From Nannizziopsis barbatae (Eukaryota > Ascomycota > Eurotiomycetes > Onygenales > Nannizziopsiaceae): a stretch of DNA of 64,000 bases. The stretch covers positions 2,108,001 to 2,172,000 of the forward strand of contig JACVYH010000003.1 in assembly GCA_014964245.1 (NCBI GenBank), read 5' to 3'. Below the pieces are notes generated by a model, which saw only the letters and a program-made list of their open reading frames with translations, made no database searches and had not been told where the DNA came from. The position numbers and the translations under genes are program-made. Within the stretch, counting starts at the first letter, position 1. Every line of letters begins with the position of its first letter. Of the stretch, positions 58,611 through 64,000 are shown piece after piece.

Positions 58611-59254
58611 AAAGCGATAATAGTGCCATAGTTCTAATTGCAGCTCAGCTTGATGCCTTGTATTTTTACGGCTTACGTTCAGCTGGCTACGACCCCATTT
58701 CATTGAGAAGTTCTTTTGGGAAATATATACCCTCCCTAATTTTATAACTTATTCTTATTCCTAATATCTGTATATATCTTAGCGATATTTAACCCCTTAT
58801 GACAGGGAAAATTCTCTTTTCACATTGACCTACTTTAGCGGGCCTTATCTAGAACTAATATGAAATGAAGATATCTTCAATGATACTATTGCTTCTGTAT
58901 TATGTTGTGTAATAAGCAGATAAATCGGCAAAACGTATCACCCAACTCTCTTTTCTGCCTGCCAACAAGGAAGAAAAATTTTGCCATAAACACGTTGCAA
59001 ACCGCAAACCTGGACCGCCCAGCCTCCATAGCAAAATCAGACTGATAAGAAACTCAAGTTCTAGAAAAAGAGGCCGTGCGGAAGACAAAGGACCAATCAG
59101 GCCAAAACAGGGACAAGGACAACACAAAAAGAAAGAATGTACGGCCTAATTTACATTTGAACTGGCACGTGTGAATAATGTCCCCAGGTCTCTCTGAAAA
59201 GCGGTTGTTCCTCAGATAAAGAGGATACCTGTCCAGTTTATCGTGTTTCTATGT
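58611..59254. other. Convergent 3' spacer
   Basis: AT-rich 3' flanks of the secreted-protein gene and of taf14; no gene. Confidence 0.55.
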
Positions 59255-60600
59255 TCACACGACACCTTTTTCCTGTGAAAAATCCCAGAGCATTTTGATG
59301 AGGCCATCAGGCAATGTGTAAAGGTCGACGTGGAATTCGCCCTCTGCATAAACAGTCAATCACTTGTGGAAGGAATATATTGACACCAGATACTCACGTT
59401 CAATATCGTTCTTGGTATAGGAGTCTGGAGATTTGTGATCGTGAACCATCTGGACTACTTGAAGAAGATCATCTTCACCAAGTTTCTGTAGACCATCGGC
59501 AAGTCTCTCCATATCAATCTACAGGCTAATGTTAGCTGCGGTTAAGCATAGTGCCTGGTGGTTATCCGTACATTCTTATCGGCCCGCTTCTTCTTTTTCG
59601 AGCTTTCATCTTGTGCGCGCTTCGACTTGCCATTTTCATCACCAGGAACAGGTCCAGATTCACGCAGAGCCGCAAGGACGGCCGGTTTCGGGTTTCTAAA
59701 GGTCTATAACGAAATTTTCATGAGCAATTGCTTCATGACTGCACTGATTATCGACGAAAACCTACCAAAACATGTGTTGCCTCGTATCTATTCTCTTGAA
59801 AATTCAAATCGTGGGCAACGGTGTGCTCTTTATCCGGGGCGGTGAACCCAATCGTCATGTCGAATTCTCCCCATCCTTCCTCTTCGATTCTGAAGGGCGG
59901 AGACGTGAAAGCTGGTAGGTTGCGAAAACTCGTCAGTCTTAAGCTCTTCTTTATATCGGACGAGGTTATAATAGAAGAGCTAGCTACGGCTAGATTGCCA
60001 ACTTACTCTGAACCGCACGTTCGCCAAAGCTCGGATGTAGATTGTAAGTCACTTTATTAAAAAGTGTCGCAGGAATATCTTCTCCATGCTCATTCACGAG
60101 AAAAACCTCGATAGACCATCGACGGATCGGTAGATTGTCGTATTCGGAGACTTGATCACTATACAGCCGCAAAGCAAAGCGCATCGAATCAGTATAAATT
60201 TTAGTATAGCAGCTAGCACCACATGCATAAGAGTGCTCTGTAATATCCAAATCGATATAACCAAGGTAAATCTAGGACACCGGTACTTTTCCGGAGGGTG
60301 TATAGGTGCGCGGGGTAGATATGGGGGCAATATATCCATTCGGGGAACACAAGATGATAAGGGAGCAAGAAGACAGGGGGGTTCGTACGTCGGATTCTGC
60401 TCCGTGACGAGCTTCACTGTGCGTTTGACCTGATCCGACCGTGCCATTAGTACAAATGCTCCGAATGTTTGGGACTGATGGGTGTGGAGTGGCGGGCAGG
60501 GTAGTTGCTTAAAGAAGTGACATAAGAGTGAACAGGGAGTGTCAGGATGAGAGTTACGGGGCTTTGAGAAAGAGAGTATCCGGGAGCTTACATCAGGCAT
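59255..60600 (-). CDS. taf14: YEATS-domain protein Taf14 (TFIID/TFIIF/chromatin complexes)
   Basis: Seven exons, 229 aa: 60600-60592, 60429-60389, 60158-60007, 59911-59766, 59703-59572, 59518-59398, 59343-59255. The first exon is 9 nt (MPD); the second starts VKRTVKLVTEQ after a TACTAAT branch site. The YEATS domain reads LPIRRWSIEVFLVNEHGED, KVTYNLHPSFGERAVQTF, PPFRIEEEGWGEFDMTIGFT and DKEHTVAHDLNFQENRYEAT; it binds acylated or crotonylated histone H3 in yeast. A Lys-rich linker (SSKKKKRADKN) precedes the C-terminal ET-like domain (LADGLQKLGEDDLLQVVQMV and FHVDLYTLPDGLIKMLWDF). Taf14 is shared by TFIID, TFIIF, Ino80, SWI/SNF and NuA3. Length is near yeast Taf14 (244). Confidence 0.93.
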
Positions 60601-61513
60601 CTTTGTCTGTTGTGTTATCGTCCGATGTGTTATTCAGGAACAATCGGATTGTGTGGTGCGATGGATGGGAGATGCAAGAAGTGCGGTTCAAGAGGTTGCG
60701 CCCAACGACAAGTGAGCTGGCCGAGTGGAAAAGCGTTGAGAGGAAGAATGGGGGATACTGCTGGTTTTATTTGATCAATGTAGAAGATGGAAAAGAAGAG
60801 TGAGCAATTTGTATGTTGAGATCTTTGTGGTTCAGTGTTGAGGTGAGGTTCGCATCACCGGGCGTTCAATTGCTTTCGGTGGTTCGGGCAATTCCTGTTC
60901 CAACCTTTGCTTGGGGTTCAGCCACGGACCCAACTTGTACCTCCCACCCAAAACTGGGTGCCAAGGTACATACTTACAAGCCACTTACGGAGTAGGTACG
61001 GAGCAGCCCAAATAGTTAATGAAGAACTCGGTCAACTTTCACTTGATAATGATTTTGCTCTCAATTGAATGCTCTATGTAACACTTGATTTTTCCTTCAA
61101 AAAAAAAGCGAAGGGAAGATGCTCCAACTGGTAGGACATTTCATTACCCAAGACTCGTCTGGCTAGGTAATATTTTTTCTTCTTCACCAATAGTCCGTGC
61201 CTCAGCCCCAGGAGTCAATGGGAGATCAACAAAGATAGCCACAGTGATTCACAATTGCAATGGGGAAAATTCAAAATGGGTGTTCGTTGGGGGGAAATGC
61301 ATGGGAAGGGGATGATGGGGGTAGGGGGTATGTTTCCAAAGCAAAGGGTATGTGATGTGGGTTTGGGGCAGGGAGAGCACAAATCAATACGAATCGGGGG
61401 GAGGTAGGTAGGGATCGTCAATATCATCCATCAGATCTCAAGCCCGGAGGCGAAATGACGATCTTAGTTGCCGGCTGGTAGCAAACGCGGCATGTTTCAG
61501 GTTCATCAACCGT
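60601..61513. other. Intergenic spacer
   Basis: 5' flank of taf14 and 3' flank of the RanBP1 gene. TACGGAGTA at 60986. No gene. Confidence 0.5.
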
Positions 61514-62515
61514 TTACTGCGAGAAGAGTTTTTCGTTTTCCTGCTGAGCCTTTTCGAACGCTTCCTTGAAGAGATTGGCATCTGGTAACCCGATTCATTA
61601 GCTTTAGTCCCTTATGAATTCTCAATATGGTCGTAGACTTACTTTCGCTGTTGGCGAAGCGAATGGCTAAGGTCTGTGCCTCAGGCTCACCCTCGCTGAC
61701 ATCGGCGGCGGCATTCCACACCCAGCTTCGGTCACTTCCAACGTTGGGTGACAGCTTCATATCAGGGACAACTGAAAAAAAACAGAAAAAAAAACGCATT
61801 AGAAAATCAATAATTCCCCATGAACACCCAGCAGAGGAATAAGGAGTATCATACTGTAATGGTTAGCGCACACCTTGTGCGTCTTGTCTCTCCGCATCAC
61901 CAAGCGAGTCTTGTGGTTTTCCTTGTGTTTCAACAATCTCACGTCGCCGGTGCCACGCTCTTTCCACTCCCTGGTATCGCGATCGAATTTGAACAATTTA
62001 GCACGCATCTTGAAGGTCTGCTCCTCAAGTTCTTCATTGGTCTTGGTTTCAACGGTTTCGGTGAGGCGGTAAACGGGTTCAAAGTCAACGTCTGGCTCCG
62101 CTTCGACATCCTGGAAAAGCCGTTATCGCCGTTAGCACACTCTGGGCATATAAGATGACGGGTACAAAAGACAAAAGAAATCTTTTAATGGAATAGAAGA
62201 GGATCCCATTTCTGAAAAATTGTATACACAACTCAGAATGATGAAAAAACCACTTACACCTTCATCACCCTCCTTCTTCTTTGTTGCTCCAGAAGGCTCA
62301 TCTTCCTCCTCAGGCTCCTCTTTCTTCTCCTTCTTCGGACCACCACCGAACATCGAGAAAACACTATCAGTAGCAGCAGTCGTCTTGGCACCCATATCCG
62401 AAGATTCTTCCTTCTTGCTCTCAACTTCTGTGGTGGCAGAGGCCTCTTCCTTCTTGTCCTCAGGAGGGGTAATTGTGGTGGTGGGGTCGGGCTTTGGATC
62501 AGCGGCGTCAGACAT
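61514..62515 (-). CDS. yrb1: Ran-binding protein 1 (Yrb1)
   Basis: Four exons, 236 aa: 62515-62258, 62110-61855, 61771-61643, 61581-61514. The acidic Lys/Glu-rich head is followed by a canonical RanBD1 domain: DFEPVYRLTETVETKTNEEL, FKMRAKLFKFDRDTREWKER, GTGDVRLLKHKENHKTRLVM, RRDKTHKVCANHYIVPDMKL, WVWNAAADVSEGEPEAQTLA and FANSENANLFKEAFEKAQ. RanBP1 binds RanGTP and stimulates RanGAP, releasing export and import complexes at the cytoplasmic face of the nuclear pore. Length and domain order match the family. Confidence 0.96.
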
Positions 62516-63284
62516 GATGATGAGATTACACTGGAAAAAAAGAAATGAAGTAATCAATTAAGTGAAATGGAATCAAGAAAGGGTTAGGAAGATATTGTTC
62601 AGGCAATGAAAATCGGTTGTTCCTGAGGATGGTAGAGTAGTAGGGGTTTGTTTGGTTGTGTTGTGAGTTTTGGTTTGCCAGGGGGGCGGAAAGACACAAG
62701 ATTTGATAAAAAGTGACGGCGCTAGCGCCCAATTTTTGCATGCAACCAAAAGTTCCCCACTTGATTTGTTTTTTTGGGGATGGCAGGGCTTAACATGCAG
62801 CGGTAAAGTGAATGGAGATCCTCTTTCTTGCAGTCTTTTAAGCTTGCTCTGTACGGAGTATGCACTCGGTACTCCATAAGTCAACAGGATTTTACAGGAT
62901 CAGCAATACATATTGTCATCGCCTTACAAGCTACTCCATCCTGAAGAGGACAATTTTATTTTTAGTGGGTAGTTTTATCATCAAGACATTGGAAACAGGA
63001 TGAAATTTCTACCAGTAACCATGAATCGCAACCAGATTAACCATAATACATAGTTACAAGGGATTGAGCAAAAAGTCATCAAAGCACACATTACATCTAC
63101 ACCAAAGCTTCCACCCAAACACCTCTGGACTTTGATGTCTGAAACCCATACACTTTAGATAAGCGAAAAATAAAAAGGAGGAAAAACTGATCAAATATCA
63201 ACATGAACAGTCATAGAGAAAAGAAGAATTCCCAAAGGGGAAAAGACGAAGAAGAACAAAGCAAAGAGACTAAGAATAGCAAAT
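62516..63284. other. Intergenic spacer
   Basis: 5' flank of yrb1 with TACGGAGTA at 62852; no gene. Confidence 0.5.
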
Positions 63285-64000
63285 TTACCTCCAAACACCT
63301 TTCCTGCAGGGCCGACCGCAAGTTTTCTTCTCGCAGGAATTCTTATATTTCTTCCAGCCCTGCTTAACATCTTGCGCATTCTTCTGCGCTGTCGCCAAGG
63401 GCGGTGATCTTTTGGCATTCTGCAAAAGCGGGCCTATCTGATTCGCATAGTAGTCTTGCGCCTTGGCCCAGATGCCCCGAACAATCTCCGTTGCTTCCTC
63501 CTTGACGTGCTGCGCTTGTTTCTGCAGGAGCTTTGACGATTCTCTCATCTGCTTGGATGCATTCTCCTTGACTTGTTCGGAGTAGCGTTTTGAGACATGT
63601 GTTGCCTTGGTTGCGGCTTTGAGCACTTGTTTCACTGGATCTCGGGTCATGAAACTGTTGTCCTTTTTCCAAGATTGTAGATCGGAGGATACTCGAGTGT
63701 ACGCGTCTGAGAGACCGGCCTGTGCGGCGATCAAATCTTTTCTGAGTTGATAGGAAAGGGATTGCGCGGCCTGTTTCCAGCTTGCAATTTTCAGCCAGGC
63801 GGTTCCAAAATCGACCTGGGTTACCTGTTCATCATATGGCTTCGAAGTTGCCGAGATAGTGACATCCATAATTCCATGCGCATCTTCTCGGGGCAAGCGT
63901 AGACTATACACGTTTTCAAAGAGTTTAGAGATGTTAACATCTAATCGTCGGCCGGCTTTCATAACTTTGACTTCGAAATTGGGAGACTTTCTCATCGAGG
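63285..64000 (-). CDS. Unrecognised helical protein, C-terminal part, cut by window edge
   Basis: The minus-strand frame is open from the right edge to a TAA at 63287-63285, about 238 codons visible. An internal Met occurs at 63995 but the frame continues to the edge, so the real start is probably outside. The first part has beta-like segments (FEVKVMKAGRRLDVNISKLF, YSLRLPREDAHGIMDVTISA). The rest is a long amphipathic, Lys/Gln/Ala-rich helical region (KQVLKAATKATHVSKRYSEQ, SKLLQKQAQHVKEEATEIVR), probably coiled coil. The tail has a small Cys cluster (SCEKKTCGRPCRKG). I do not recognise the family. Confidence 0.7.
   Translation of the reverse strand, partial: SMRKSPNFEVKVMKAGRRLDVNISKLFENVYSLRLPREDAHGIMDVTISATSKPYDEQVTQVDFGTAWLKIASWKQAAQSLSYQLRKDLIAAQAGLSDAYTRVSSDLQSWKKDNSFMTRDPVKQVLKAATKATHVSKRYSEQVKENASKQMRESSKLLQKQAQHVKEEATEIVRGIWAKAQDYYANQIGPLLQNAKRSPPLATAQKNAQDVKQGWKKYKNSCEKKTCGRPCRKGVWR

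Overview
This is nuclear DNA of a filamentous ascomycete. The genes are short, split by 50-160 nt spliceosomal introns with GT(A/G)-type donors, CTAAC/CTAAT-like branch sites and (C/T)AG acceptors, and lie on both strands. Several products (SamB, SfaD-type G-beta, PhnA-type phosducin, GT69, Taf14) read like Eurotiomycete proteins. The repeated intergenic 9-mer TACGGAGTA/TACTCCGTA also fits Eurotiales/Onygenales. I favour Onygenales or a close relative but cannot name the species. No rRNA, tRNA, CRISPR or recognisable transposon was found.

Layout. 1-8.3 kb: a 1,617-codon intronless RHS/YD-repeat protein of bacterial type, then a six-exon magnesium-chelatase-like gene. 9-20 kb: a bestrophin-like channel whose N-terminus is unresolved, a Dma1-like FHA-RING ubiquitin ligase, and an ADF-H/PH protein. 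20.5-28 kb: tRNA pseudouridine synthase Pus4, a DNMT1-RFD-type protein without a methyltransferase domain, Ebp2, a small HSBP1-family gene and an ER protein disulfide isomerase ending in KDEL. 28.6-36 kb: Mkt1, an isopenicillin-N-synthase-like 2OG-Fe(II) oxygenase and the MYND protein SamB. 36-46 kb: two large gene-poor spacers flank the G-beta gene. 46-64 kb: a GT69 glycosyltransferase, a phosducin-like protein, Rcm1, a secreted protein with a collagen-like tail, Taf14, RanBP1 and a partial unknown gene on the right edge.

How the genes relate. Most are independent housekeeping genes; there are no operons. Divergent pairs sharing short intergenic regions are pus4/RFD and ebp2/HSBP1 (about 410 bp each). 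Functional neighbours include G-beta and its predicted folding partner phosducin 7.8 kb downstream, and several ribosome or RNA factors (Pus4, Ebp2, Mkt1, Rcm1).

The most unusual locus is the RHS gene. It has the architecture of a bacterial polymorphic toxin (YD repeats, RHS core ending in DPTG, variable C-terminal tip) and no intron, and lies among intron-rich fungal genes. That makes horizontal acquisition likely. Exon coordinates were worked out by hand from splice signals, reading-frame closure and remembered family conservation; no database search was run.
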